Source: Aggregatilineales bacterium (GTDB taxonomy: Bacteria > Chloroflexota > Anaerolineae > Aggregatilineales > Ch27). Taken from it: a DNA stretch of 34,521 nucleotides. Numbering within the stretch: position 1 is the stretch's first letter; every line of letters starts with the position of its first letter. The position numbers were made by a program, and so were the translations under genes. The notes below the pieces were generated by a model, which worked only from the letters and a program-made list of their open reading frames with translations, was not told the DNA's origin and did not search any database. Of the stretch, positions 8,248 through 16,991 are shown one piece after another. The stretch lies in contig JARKNX010000065.1 of NCBI GenBank assembly GCA_029976025.1, forward strand, positions 1 through 34,521. Reading direction: 5' to 3'.

Positions 8248-9033
8248 ATGGGAAACAGAAAGCGGATTATGAACTTTGAGGAACAGCTTGAGCGCCTGAT
8301 TGAGGGGAGTTTTGCACGCCTGTTTCGGGGGCCGCTCCAGCCGCGTGAGGTCGCTATCAAGCTGCTCCGGGCTATCGAGGATAATGCGCTTCCCGGGCCA
8401 GGAGGGCGCGAGGCCGCTCCCACGCAGTACCAGATTCACCTGCATCCAGTGGATAAGGTGGATTTGCTGGCCAGGACACCTGACCTGAATCGCCAGCTTT
8501 CCGGGCAGGTCGTTGGCTACTGCCTGGAAACCGGGCTTAACCTGCTCAGCACGCCGGAGATTCTGCTTATCGCGGATCCATCCACGCCGCCGCATTCTCT
8601 GCACATTGTGGCCCGGCACGTCATCCACGAGCATGAGACGACCCAGATCATGGAGCCGATCAATATGCCCCCGGCTCCACCGAAGAACGCCCATCTGGTG
8701 ATCGACGGCAAGCGTACTGTCCCGCTGACCGGCACGCTTTTCAACATCGGGCGTCACCCGAATAATGATCTGGTCCTCAGCGATCTGTATATCTCGCGCC
8801 ACCATGCCCAGATCAGACTTCAGCAGGGCCAGTATGTCATATACGATCGAGAAAGCCGGAGCGGGATCTTCGTCAACGGGCAACGCACAACCGAGCATCC
8901 TCTGACCCCCGGCGACACCATCCGCATCGGCGGCGTCAATCTGGTCTACAATGAACAGGAGCGCGCCGCTGATATCACCGATACACAGATTGATCTGGTT
9001 CCGCCAGAATATCCTGAGGGACTCCCATCGTGA
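8248..9033 (+). CDS. FhaA-like protein, DUF3662 plus FHA domain
   Basis: The 261-residue protein has an N-terminal DUF3662 domain (about 1-115; FEEQLERLIEGSFARLFRG) and a C-terminal forkhead-associated domain (about 148-235) with the phosphothreonine-binding residues GRH (168-170), SRHH (183-186) and the N-G of FVNG (209-211). This is the layout of mycobacterial FhaA, which binds phosphorylated cell-wall proteins next to RodA and PbpA. Between the domains is HEHETTQIM (127-135), whose ETT resembles the phospho-switch of GarA/OdhI. The start at ATG 8248 gives MGNRKR, which resembles the recalled FhaA start MGSQKR. ATG 8269 is an alternative. It overlaps the next gene by 4 nt. Confidence 0.85.
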   Translation: MGNRKRIMNFEEQLERLIEGSFARLFRGPLQPREVAIKLLRAIEDNALPGPGGREAAPTQYQIHLHPVDKVDLLARTPDLNRQLSGQVVGYCLETGLNLLSTPEILLIADPSTPPHSLHIVARHVIHEHETTQIMEPINMPPAPPKNAHLVIDGKRTVPLTGTLFNIGRHPNNDLVLSDLYISRHHAQIRLQQGQYVIYDRESRSGIFVNGQRTTEHPLTPGDTIRIGGVNLVYNEQERAADITDTQIDLVPPEYPEGLPS

Positions 9034-9476
9034 ATGAAGGCCTGATCCTGCTTGCCTTGCGGCTAGGGGCAGCCCTCCTGCTCATGATCTACACGGGGAG
9101 TATTCTGCTCCTCCTGTGGCGCGATTTCCGCGTCACCACGCGCGAGATCGAAAAGCAGCACATTCCGCGCGGTCATCTGCGCGTGCTGGCCTCCGACACG
9201 GATAGCGTACAACTGGATGCAGAATTCCCACTCCTGCCGCTGACCAGCCTGGGCCGGGCGCCCACCAATACTGTCCACCTGACCGATAGCTTCGCCAGCA
9301 ACGAGCACGCCATTATTGCCTATCGCAGCGGCAACTGGTGGCTGGAAGACCGCAATAGCAGCAATGGGACCTATCTCAATGGCACGCGGATCAGCGAGCC
9401 GACGATCGTGAACGATAACGATCTGATAAACGTGGGCCGTATTACGCTGAAAGTGCAGTTCGAAAGCGCGCGTTAA
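9030..9476 (+). CDS. Membrane-anchored FHA-domain protein (FhaB-like)
   Basis: The 148-residue protein has one N-terminal transmembrane helix (about 5-30) followed by a short charged linker and a cytoplasmic FHA domain (about 70-145). The phosphothreonine-site residues are seen in LGRAPTN, SNEHAII and DRNSSNGTYLNG. This is the topology of actinobacterial FhaB (FipA), which links Ser/Thr kinase signalling to cell-wall growth. The GTG start at 9030 overlaps the fhaA-like stop as GTGA and has GAGGGA 8 nt upstream, so the two genes are translationally coupled. No Ser/Thr kinase or phosphatase gene is present in the window. Confidence 0.87.
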   Translation: MNEGLILLALRLGAALLLMIYTGSILLLLWRDFRVTTREIEKQHIPRGHLRVLASDTDSVQLDAEFPLLPLTSLGRAPTNTVHLTDSFASNEHAIIAYRSGNWWLEDRNSSNGTYLNGTRISEPTIVNDNDLINVGRITLKVQFESAR

Positions 9477-9504
9477 TCGCGTTCGCAGCGAGGAGGGCGT
9501 CACC

Positions 9505-10296
9505 ATGGACCTGGGACTCAAGGGACTGCGCGTATTTGTTACTGCAGCCAGCCGCGGCCTGGGCGCAGCTACGGCCCGCCAGTTCAGCGCAGAAGGGGCG
9601 GACGTCGCAATCTGCGGCCGCAACCGGGAACGTATAGAAGCTGCCGCCCGCCAGATCGAAGCATCGGAAGGCGGCAAGGTCGTTCCGCTGGTTGGCGATG
9701 TGAGCGATGCCAGCACAGCCAGCGCGCTTGTCGCCAGGGCGGCGGAAGCCCTCAGCGGCCTGGATATTCTGGTGACTAACGCTGGCGGGCCGCCTTCAGG
9801 GACGATGGATGCGCTGCCGCTTGCGGCCTGGGAAAGCGCGGTGCAGCTCACCCTCCTGAGCACCGTGACGCTGATCCAGGCGGCTCTGCCGTACCTGCGC
9901 CAGTCGCGACACCCGGCCATCCTGACCGTGACTTCTTATTCCGTGAAGCAGCCGGTGCCTAACCTGATGCTCTCCAACAGCATCCGGGGCGCCGTGATCG
10001 GCCTCACAAAAACTCTGGCTAATGAAATCGGGCCGGAGGGCATCCGCGTAAACAGCATCCTGCCCGGCTGGACCCGCACCGAGCGCGTCATCGAGCTTAT
10101 GCAGGCCCGCGCCGCGCAAAAGGGGACGAATATGGAAGCCGAGATCGCTGCACAGGTGACGGCAATCCCATTGAAGCGCATGGCCGAGGCACAGGAATTC
10201 GCCAATGTTGCCGTGTTCCTGTGTTCACCCGCCGCCTCCTATATCCATGGGGCGATGATCCCCGTGGATGGCGGGGCAATTCAGGCAACCCTGTAG
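9505..10296 (+). CDS. Short-chain dehydrogenase/reductase-like protein lacking the YxxxK motif
   Basis: The 263-residue Rossmann-fold protein belongs to the SDR superfamily: cofactor loop TAASRGLG (13-20), NAGG (92-95), Ser144 at the catalytic serine position and a typical C-terminus (PVDGG). At the usual Tyr-x-x-x-Lys site it reads S157-N-S-I-R161, so the catalytic Tyr and Lys are replaced by Ser and Arg. An LSNxxR sequence at this place is, as I recall, shared by a subgroup annotated as FabG-like oxidoreductases, so this may be a family trait rather than decay. A GGAGG site lies 8 nt before ATG 9505. It lies within the fha-rodA operon, 28 nt after the fhaB-like gene. The substrate is unknown. 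Confidence 0.85.
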   Translation: MDLGLKGLRVFVTAASRGLGAATARQFSAEGADVAICGRNRERIEAAARQIEASEGGKVVPLVGDVSDASTASALVARAAEALSGLDILVTNAGGPPSGTMDALPLAAWESAVQLTLLSTVTLIQAALPYLRQSRHPAILTVTSYSVKQPVPNLMLSNSIRGAVIGLTKTLANEIGPEGIRVNSILPGWTRTERVIELMQARAAQKGTNMEAEIAAQVTAIPLKRMAEAQEFANVAVFLCSPAASYIHGAMIPVDGGAIQATL

Positions 10297-10335
10297 ATCA
10301 GAACTGCTACCAACCGGAACAAGGAGCGAACATTC

Positions 10336-11211
10336 ATGGAATCAGTGCGCATCGGCGTCATCGGCGGGTCGGGACTCTACCGGATGGAAGAGTTCACGGA
10401 CCGCGTTGAATACGATCTGGAAACGCCATTTGGCAAGCCCAGCGCTCCCATCGTGGCAGGCTCGCTGCGCGGCCAGCGCGTGGCTTTCGTGCCGCGCCAC
10501 GGTATCGGACACCGCCTGACTCCATCGGAAGTCCCCTACCAGGCGAATATTTTTGCCCTCAAGATGCTGGGCGTGACTCACGTCATCAGCGTAAGCGCCT
10601 GCGGCTCGCTTCAGGAGGCGCTCGCGCCCGGTCACATGGTCATCCCCGATCAGTTATTCGATATGACGAAAGGACGCCGGAGGACCTTCTTCGGCGATGG
10701 ACTGGTGGCCCACGTCTCAGTGGCGGAGCCATTTTCGCCCGCCCTCAGCGCTCTGCTGTACGAGGCGGTGCGGGCTGCCGGCGGCACAGCTCACAGGCGC
10801 GGCACATTCATCACCATCGAAGGGCCGCGCTTCAGCACCAAGGGTGAAAGTCTGGTATTCCGCCAGTGGGGGATGGACATCATCGGCATGACCACCAGCC
10901 CGGAAGCCTTCCTTGCCCGCGAGGCCGAAATGCATTACGCCGTCATCGGCCACGTCACCGACTACGACTCCTGGCATGAAAATGAGGAGCCTGTCACAGT
11001 TGAGATGGTCATCGCCACGATGCAGCACAGTCTGGCGATTGCCCAGCAATCGCTGGCGATCGCCGTCGAGCGGCTGGCGGCTGACTTCGCCGCCTATACG
11101 GAAGATATTATCGAGAACGCCCTGGCCACCGCTTTTATCACCGATCGCGCTGCGATTCCGCCGGAGGCCATCACCCGCCTGAAGCCGCTCATTGGCAAGT
11201 ACTTCCCTTAG
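10336..11211 (+). CDS. mtnP: S-methyl-5'-thioadenosine phosphorylase
   Basis: This enzyme cleaves 5'-methylthioadenosine with phosphate to adenine and methylthioribose 1-phosphate in the methionine salvage pathway. The 291-residue product has the purine nucleoside phosphorylase fold of the MTAP branch: IGGSGLY (9-15), RHGIGH with a following PYQAN, SACGSL, EGPRFSTKGES, and GMTTSPEAFLAREAEMHYA followed by VTDYDSW. The Asp in DYD favours 6-aminopurines (MTA) over guanosine or inosine. The ATG follows AAGGAG by 9 nt. It lies inside the FHA/RodA operon, with 39 nt before and 25 nt after, an unusual setting. A related 6-oxopurine or MTI phosphorylase cannot be fully excluded. Confidence 0.92.
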   Translation: MESVRIGVIGGSGLYRMEEFTDRVEYDLETPFGKPSAPIVAGSLRGQRVAFVPRHGIGHRLTPSEVPYQANIFALKMLGVTHVISVSACGSLQEALAPGHMVIPDQLFDMTKGRRRTFFGDGLVAHVSVAEPFSPALSALLYEAVRAAGGTAHRRGTFITIEGPRFSTKGESLVFRQWGMDIIGMTTSPEAFLAREAEMHYAVIGHVTDYDSWHENEEPVTVEMVIATMQHSLAIAQQSLAIAVERLAADFAAYTEDIIENALATAFITDRAAIPPEAITRLKPLIGKYFP

Positions 11212-11236
11212 CCTGAACAGTCAGTCCGGTGGTGGG

Positions 11237-12529
11237 ATGAACTTCAGCCAGGTCACACAGTATTGCACCCAGCGAGAGCGGTATCTGCTGACCGTCAGCG
11301 GTCTCTTTCTCCTGCTGACGGCGCTCACTCTCGGCATTGTCCAGAAAAGCCTGTGGCCGCCTCTGATCCTCCTGGCGATCTGGTCCGCCAGCGCGTTTGC
11401 CGGTCACAACCTGCTCAATCAAATCCTGCCACAACGGGACCCGCTGCTGTTCCCGATTGCCATGTTGCTGACCGGCTGGGGACTAGCGCTCATCCTCCGT
11501 CTGGCCCCTGTCTTCGCCTGGAGACAGGCGCTCTGGCTGGCAGTCAGCCTGGTAGCGATGCTCGCCATCAGCACGCTGCCGACTCATCTGCGCTGGCTGC
11601 GCCGTTATCGCTACACATGGTTGTTTGGCGGCCTGTGTCTGCTGCTGGTGACTATCATGCTCGGCGTGAACCCGTCCGGTTTCGGGCCGCGGCTATGGCT
11701 GGGGCTGGGCGGGTTATACTTCCAGCCATCAGAGCTGCTCAAGCTCATGCTGGTGATCTTTCTGGCCAGCTATCTGGCCGATTATCACGAGGATATCCAC
11801 CTGGCGTGGAAGCGGCGGCGATGGATTCCATCGTTTCGGGCCATGGGGCCTCTGCTCCTCATGTGGGGCCTGTGCACAGTCATGACCATCTGGCAGCGCG
11901 ATCTGGGCACAGCCGCCTTATTCTTCATCGTCTTTCTGACCATGTTGTATATCGCCAGCCAGCGCACTATCTATGTCGTGCTCGGCCTGGCGATGCTGTT
12001 GCTGGCCTCCGTAGCTGCCTATCATCTCTACGACGTGGTGGAACTGCGCATTGATGTCTGGCTGAATCCCTGGGCTGAGGCAGGCGGGCGCGGCTACCAG
12101 ATCGTGCAAAGCCTCATCGCCTTCTCCGCTGGCGGGATGTTCGGCCAGGGCATCGGCATGGGCGCGCCGCAGGCCGTCCCGGTTGTGCAATCCGATTTCA
12201 TCTTTGCCGCAGTCGGCGAGGAGTGGGGTCTGGTGGGCGCCGTGAATATGATTATCTGCCTCGCTGTGCTGACAATGCGCGGGATGCAGATCGCGTCCCT
12301 GTGGACAGCGTCGCCCTTCCGCATGCTGCTTGCCGCCGGCCTGAGCGTCTTGCTGGCTACACAGTCCCTCCTGATCCTGGGGGGCGTCCTCAAGCTGATT
12401 CCCCTGACCGGCGTAACGCTCCCTTTTGTGAGCTATGGAGGCAGCTCGCTCCTGATCAACTTCATCCTGATTGGGCTGTTTCTGGTTCTGTCCTCACCCT
12501 CAGCATCTCAGGAAGATGATCTGACATGA
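11237..12529 (+). CDS. SEDS-family peptidoglycan glycosyltransferase (RodA/FtsW)
   Basis: SEDS proteins polymerise glycan strands from lipid II in the membrane, normally with a class B PBP partner. The 430-residue product is almost wholly hydrophobic, with about ten membrane helices. It keeps the family signatures: the QSDFIFA motif with the catalytic-type Asp320, GEEWGLVG, and LPFVSYGGSS near the C-terminus. This suggests an active polymerase. Position next to FHA genes and a PBP favours the RodA branch over FtsW. ATG 11237 is chosen because the upstream extension would overlap mtnP and contains no conserved residues. A G-rich GGTGGTGGG precedes it. The last 4 nt (ATGA) overlap the PBP gene. 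Confidence 0.9.
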   Translation: MNFSQVTQYCTQRERYLLTVSGLFLLLTALTLGIVQKSLWPPLILLAIWSASAFAGHNLLNQILPQRDPLLFPIAMLLTGWGLALILRLAPVFAWRQALWLAVSLVAMLAISTLPTHLRWLRRYRYTWLFGGLCLLLVTIMLGVNPSGFGPRLWLGLGGLYFQPSELLKLMLVIFLASYLADYHEDIHLAWKRRRWIPSFRAMGPLLLMWGLCTVMTIWQRDLGTAALFFIVFLTMLYIASQRTIYVVLGLAMLLLASVAAYHLYDVVELRIDVWLNPWAEAGGRGYQIVQSLIAFSAGGMFGQGIGMGAPQAVPVVQSDFIFAAVGEEWGLVGAVNMIICLAVLTMRGMQIASLWTASPFRMLLAAGLSVLLATQSLLILGGVLKLIPLTGVTLPFVSYGGSSLLINFILIGLFLVLSSPSASQEDDLT

Positions 12530-13959
12530 AGCAACTGCGCCGGGTTAGCGCCGGCATCCTCCTCGCCTATATGCTCGTCGCGCTGTCCACCGCTTACTGG
12601 AGCCTGCGCCGTGACGAGCTGCTGGCCCGGTCCGATAATCCGCGACAGGTTCAGGCCACAGCCGCGATACAGCGGGGCAATATCTACGATCGCCGGGGGT
12701 TCGTGCTGGCAACTACCTCGCCCGAATATGATGGAGAAGGGCAGCGCCGCCTCTACCCCCACCCGGAAGCGGAACCAGCGGTCGGCTACTACAGCATGCG
12801 TTACGGCACGGGCGGCGTCGAAGCATCGTATGACGCGCTCCTCAGCGGCAGGACGGATGCGCCGTCATTGCAGACTTTTGTGAGCGAGCTTCTTCATCTC
12901 TCCCCGCGGGGAGGAGATGTGCGCCTGACGCTTGATCTGCAAGTCCAGAAAGCGGCTCTGGAAGCGCTGGGCAGCTATCATGGAGCCGCTATTGTCATCA
13001 CGACTTCTGACGGCGCGGTGCGCGCCATGGCCAGCACTCCCTCCTTCAATCCTAACGCCCTGGATCAGAACTGGCCTGTCCTGGTCCAGGAGTCAGACGC
13101 TCCGCTGCTCAATCGCGTGACGCAAGGCATCTATCAACCCGGCGGCACCCTTCAGACCAGTCATCTGGCGGCGGCCCTGACTCGCGGTCAGTCCACTAAC
13201 GCCCCCGTCCCCGCCGCAGAACGCCCGGTGAACATCAACGGCATCCGGCTGTCGTGCGGCATGATCCCACCGCTGGGCGCCCTCACCCTGGAGCAGGCCT
13301 ATCTTTATGCCTGTCCCGGCGCTTTTGCCTCCCTGCCTGACACGCCCGCCGGCGCGGTGGATGCCTCATTCTGGCGTTTTGGCCTGGTGACGCGGCCCGA
13401 AATTCTGGGGCTGGTCACCTCTATCGCTGCTTCGCCGCTGCCGCTGGCTTACGAACAGGAACCGACGCGCATCGCCGCGGGGATGGCCGGTCAGGGGTCG
13501 CTGACGGTCACCTCTTTGCAGATCCTCGATCTGGTGAGCGCTATTGCCAACAACGGCAATATCCCGCTGTACACACTGGTGGAGGCGACCCGCTCCCCCG
13601 GCTCGACGTTATGGACTCCGGTCAACAATAACGGTCTGTCACGGGCCGTCCTGACCAGGCAGAACGCCGAGCGAATGTGGGAGATCATGCGAACAGCGGC
13701 TCTGGAGGGGATAGCCGCCCCGGCCCAGGCGCAAACTGATTTTCCTCTCAGCGGCCATGCGGCGACGGCCTACTCCGGCCCGGACGCCAGACCTCTGCAA
13801 TGGTTCGTCGGGCTTATCCCGCTGGAGAATGGCGGCGCGGTTGCCGCAGTGGTCGTGATAGAAAATGCCCCATCACCGGCTATCGCAGCGAGAATTGGAG
13901 GGCAGGTGCTGGATGCCGCGGCGCAGGCCTTCAATGTCGCCCCGACAGAAATGCCCTGA
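12526..13959 (+). CDS. Catalytically degenerate class B PBP (transpeptidase-like)
   Basis: The 477-residue protein has the PbpA/FtsI plan: an N-terminal membrane anchor (7-27), a short dimerisation region with RGNIYDRRG (50-58) and a C-terminal transpeptidase fold (about 130-470). All three active-site motifs are altered. SxxK reads PGGTLQ (205-210: nucleophile Ser to Gly207, Lys to Gln210); SxN reads ACP (262-264); KTGT reads HAAT (411-414). The protein therefore cannot act as a DD-transpeptidase by the known mechanism and probably acts structurally, for example as a RodA partner. The frame is intact, so this is not an ordinary pseudogene. It overlaps rodA by ATGA. Its TGA stop lies in the first arm of the operon terminator. 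Confidence 0.88.
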   Translation: MKQLRRVSAGILLAYMLVALSTAYWSLRRDELLARSDNPRQVQATAAIQRGNIYDRRGFVLATTSPEYDGEGQRRLYPHPEAEPAVGYYSMRYGTGGVEASYDALLSGRTDAPSLQTFVSELLHLSPRGGDVRLTLDLQVQKAALEALGSYHGAAIVITTSDGAVRAMASTPSFNPNALDQNWPVLVQESDAPLLNRVTQGIYQPGGTLQTSHLAAALTRGQSTNAPVPAAERPVNINGIRLSCGMIPPLGALTLEQAYLYACPGAFASLPDTPAGAVDASFWRFGLVTRPEILGLVTSIAASPLPLAYEQEPTRIAAGMAGQGSLTVTSLQILDLVSAIANNGNIPLYTLVEATRSPGSTLWTPVNNNGLSRAVLTRQNAERMWEIMRTAALEGIAAPAQAQTDFPLSGHAATAYSGPDARPLQWFVGLIPLENGGAVAAVVVIENAPSPAIAARIGGQVLDAAAQAFNVAPTEMP

Positions 13960-13985
13960 CAACATATTGCCAGGGCATCGTTTTT
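13951..13985 (+). terminator. Intrinsic terminator of the FHA/RodA/PBP operon
   Basis: ATGCCCTG (13951-13958) pairs with CAGGGCAT (13971-13978) and is followed by CGTTTTT and a further GTTT. The left arm includes the PBP stop codon. Confidence 0.82.
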
Positions 13986-14012
13986 GTTTCAACAGGTGTA
14001 CCAGCCAGGACA

Positions 14013-15374
14013 TCAACCGGCAGCGGCGACCATCTCCGGTCGGAGATCTCGCAGCCGGGCCAGAAGGTTCTGATCGCCACGAGCCTCCAGTTCCTGCATC
14101 AGGGAATCTATCAGCGGGAGCAGATCGGGGCCAAACTGGGCGGCTTCGGACCTGACCATAGCCCGCGCGGCATCGGTGGATTCTGCCTGCAGCAAATTGT
14201 TGATAAACGCGATTTGCGGCGGCATATTCTGCTGGGCGATCTGGGTCAGAATGGCCGTGATCTGCTTCAGCCGCGCTGACATCAACAGGTCTTTACGCTG
14301 CTCCGCAGCCTGGATGCTGGAGTCCAACACCATCACAAACGTATCATCTATCCGGGGCAGATTGCGCCGAACGCCTTCCTCCAGATCGTTGCTGGCCAGG
14401 ATATCCTGCAGCACCTGAACCGCGGACTGGGCCATGGCCTGTTCCTGCTGTCGAATCAGGTCAACCAGAGTCAGCAGGCGATCCCGCAGCGCTTCCAGCC
14501 TGGCCATCTGCTCTCCGGAAGACTGCTGTATCCGGCGGGTCAGCGCCTCAAAGAAATGGTAATCAAACGCCGGGAACTGAAGCCCTACCAGCGCTTGCAG
14601 ACGCCGTTCATCATCGGCGTAGCTAATCACGAGGTTCAGGAACGAATCCAGATCCGCCTGTTCGCCAAGCTCCTGAATCGCCTGCACTACATCCTTAATC
14701 GCCAGCTCCTGCGCTTCAGCTTCCTGTGCCGCTGACTGGCCAGCGGCAGACAGCTCAATCACACGGTCACGCACCCGGAGGACCCGTTCGGCAGCATCAG
14801 GGTGCCCCGACATCTGCGCATTCTCCGCCGCCAGAGTCATAATCTGGAGGAATTCCATATCAATCTCATCGTCATGCTGCCGGATCAGATCGGGCAGCTT
14901 CTGGTCGTCAGCCTGTAACAGAGTTTCTACCAGGCGCATTTTGGCCCGCTGGGCTTCCAGCATCTCCGGCGTAACCCCGTCTTCGCGTAAAATCGCCTCA
15001 ATCATACTCTGCAGGCTGAGAACTGGTCGCGGCTGGAACATATAGCCGCGCCGCTTTTCTGCCGGGGTCGCATCCATGACTGCTTTGACCATCTGCCCGG
15101 TGAGGCGCTCCTGCTCCTGCTGGGGAAGCGCCAGCTCCACCGGGACATAGATCAGCAGAAGCTCCTTGGCCGGATCGTGATAAAGCATCGGCGCCACCAG
15201 CCCCAGCCGAAACTGACAATGTGGGCATACGGCCGTGTTAGTCTGGCCAGAAAGAAAGCGCGCTTTAGCCGACGGGTCGCGCCCGACATCAACAATCTGC
15301 TCGATCTGCGCGGTAAAAGGCTGGTGACAGTTAGGGCAGGTAATGGCATTGCCCCGACCAATATCCAGATTCAT
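14013..15374 (-). CDS. CpXC-domain protein
   Basis: The 453-residue protein starts with a CpXC domain (about 8-130), a probable zinc-ribbon domain seen here as CPNC (13-16) and CPHC (50-53), followed by LIYVPVELALPQQEQERL and YMFQPRP. The rest (about 135-450) is highly helical, rich in Glu, Gln and Ala, and probably forms repeats or coiled coils. No signal peptide or membrane segment is visible. GGAG lies 8 nt before the ATG. It begins only 15 nt after the histidine kinase stop and is likely cotranscribed, which suggests but does not prove a shared signalling role. The function of CpXC proteins is unknown to me. Confidence 0.82.
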   Translation of the reverse strand: MNLDIGRGNAITCPNCHQPFTAQIEQIVDVGRDPSAKARFLSGQTNTAVCPHCQFRLGLVAPMLYHDPAKELLLIYVPVELALPQQEQERLTGQMVKAVMDATPAEKRRGYMFQPRPVLSLQSMIEAILREDGVTPEMLEAQRAKMRLVETLLQADDQKLPDLIRQHDDEIDMEFLQIMTLAAENAQMSGHPDAAERVLRVRDRVIELSAAGQSAAQEAEAQELAIKDVVQAIQELGEQADLDSFLNLVISYADDERRLQALVGLQFPAFDYHFFEALTRRIQQSSGEQMARLEALRDRLLTLVDLIRQQEQAMAQSAVQVLQDILASNDLEEGVRRNLPRIDDTFVMVLDSSIQAAEQRKDLLMSARLKQITAILTQIAQQNMPPQIAFINNLLQAESTDAARAMVRSEAAQFGPDLLPLIDSLMQELEARGDQNLLARLRDLRPEMVAAAG

Positions 15375-15389
15375 GATAAATGCTCCAAT

Positions 15390-16985
15390 CTACAGGGAAT
15401 ATGCCCGCTGTCGTGGCAGGGTGAAATAGAACGTGGAACCTTTGCCGGGGGCACTGTGCACCCCGATCTGGCCGCCGTGCGCTTCGATCACGGCCCTGGA
15501 CAGATACAGGCCTAATCCAGTCCCCTGCGTCTTGCGAGAGAGTGCATCTTCAATGCGGTAGAATCGCTCAAAAATCCGGCTCCACTCACTTTGAGGGATG
15601 CCTACCCCTTCATCCTGAATCGAGACACGCACTTCATCAGGGGTGAAAGCGCCCGTAATCAGAATCTGCCCCCCATTCGGCGAGTACTTGACCGCATTGC
15701 TGATCAGGTTGTCGATAACCTGTCGCAGCCGCGCGCTGTCTCCCGGCACTATCGGGAAGTCCGGAGGGAATTCTACCACGAATTTGTGTTTATCCGTCTG
15801 GGTCCGGAACCGCTCCACCGATGCCTGGACAGTCTTGAGCAGCGACATATCCTCATACTTGATGCGCATACTCTCGGCCTGCAGCTTGGAGGCGGCCAGC
15901 AGATTATCGATCAATTCTGTAAGGCGATCGGCTTCTTCTTCGATGACGGCCAGGCTCCGCTGCACCACCGTCGGGTCCCAGTTAGCGTCTTCGCGTCGCA
16001 GCGTGCCCGCATAGCCTTTGATCAGGGCGACTGGCGTCTTGAGTTCATGGGAGACCACCGAGATAAAGGTAGACTTCATCTTCTCCGCTTCGCGAAAGTG
16101 TGAGATATCGCGCACGCTGGCGATCACATTGAGCAGGCGATCTTCCGCGTCGAATAACGGCGCATAGGTGATCCCCACGCCAATCAGCGTGCCATCAGGG
16201 CGGATCAAGTCTCCTTCGACGTAGAGCGCATCGTTAGGGCTGCTGGCTGTCTTGTGTGAAGCCGGCCAGCCGGACTGCATAGCTTCCCCGAGATCAGTGC
16301 CCTGGGGACGCCCGGCCCAGGCGATAACGGCGCTGTAGGGCTGGCTAATGGCTTTCTCCGGCGTCCAGCCGCTGATACGGCTCATGGCCCGGTTGAAACT
16401 CAGAATCACGCGCCTGGCGTCCAGGATCATGACGCCATCGGCGCTGTGCTCCAGGATGCTTTGCAGCCGTTTGCGCTCCTGATCGACCTGATGATAGAGG
16501 CGGGCATTGTTGACGGCTATGGCAGCCTGGTCGGCGAAGCTCTGCAAAACGCGCATATCATCGCGGGTTGCCGCCCCCGTGAAAGTCCGGAAGACGTAGA
16601 TGACGCCGACAGTCTCTTCGCCAAGATACATGGGGAGGGACACAGCCTGGCGCAGCGGTTGGCCGAGCGATCGGGCGATCCGCTGCAGCTTTTCATCAAA
16701 GTCGGGCCCGTACAGATCACCCGTCTCATCCGCCGATCCGGCCGACAGCAGAGGCTCAAACACCCCGACATGCTCCGGACCTGCCCCGATCAGGGCGCGG
16801 ACGCGCATGGAAGCGCTGTGATCCTCCTTGAGAGCAATCAGGCCGACTTCCCCCGCCAGCATCGCCACCGAAGATCGCAGAATCAGCCGCAAGACCTCGC
16901 TCAAGTCCAGTTGGGCGGTCATTGCGCGGCTGATTTCCAGCAGGTAATCGCGCTGGCGAACTCGAAAGTCAGGTAATAGGACCAT
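15390..16985 (-). CDS. GAF-PAS sensor histidine kinase
   Basis: The 531-residue cytoplasmic histidine kinase has an N-terminal GAF domain (about 15-165), a PAS domain (about 170-297) and a kinase core. The phosphoacceptor is His313 in SHELKTPVALIKGY. The ATPase domain has an N-box NLISNAVKYSPNG (426-438), DEGVGIP (458-464), FERFYR (472-477) and GTGLGLYLS. No membrane helix is seen, so it should sense a soluble signal or act with a partner. No response regulator gene is near; it is followed at 15 nt by the CpXC gene. No ribosome-binding site precedes ATG 16985. A -10-like TAAAAT (16992-16997) would place the transcription start on or next to the ATG, suggesting a leaderless mRNA. Confidence 0.92.
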   Translation of the reverse strand: MVLLPDFRVRQRDYLLEISRAMTAQLDLSEVLRLILRSSVAMLAGEVGLIALKEDHSASMRVRALIGAGPEHVGVFEPLLSAGSADETGDLYGPDFDEKLQRIARSLGQPLRQAVSLPMYLGEETVGVIYVFRTFTGAATRDDMRVLQSFADQAAIAVNNARLYHQVDQERKRLQSILEHSADGVMILDARRVILSFNRAMSRISGWTPEKAISQPYSAVIAWAGRPQGTDLGEAMQSGWPASHKTASSPNDALYVEGDLIRPDGTLIGVGITYAPLFDAEDRLLNVIASVRDISHFREAEKMKSTFISVVSHELKTPVALIKGYAGTLRREDANWDPTVVQRSLAVIEEEADRLTELIDNLLAASKLQAESMRIKYEDMSLLKTVQASVERFRTQTDKHKFVVEFPPDFPIVPGDSARLRQVIDNLISNAVKYSPNGGQILITGAFTPDEVRVSIQDEGVGIPQSEWSRIFERFYRIEDALSRKTQGTGLGLYLSRAVIEAHGGQIGVHSAPGKGSTFYFTLPRQRAYSL

Positions 16986-16991
16986 GCTGGT

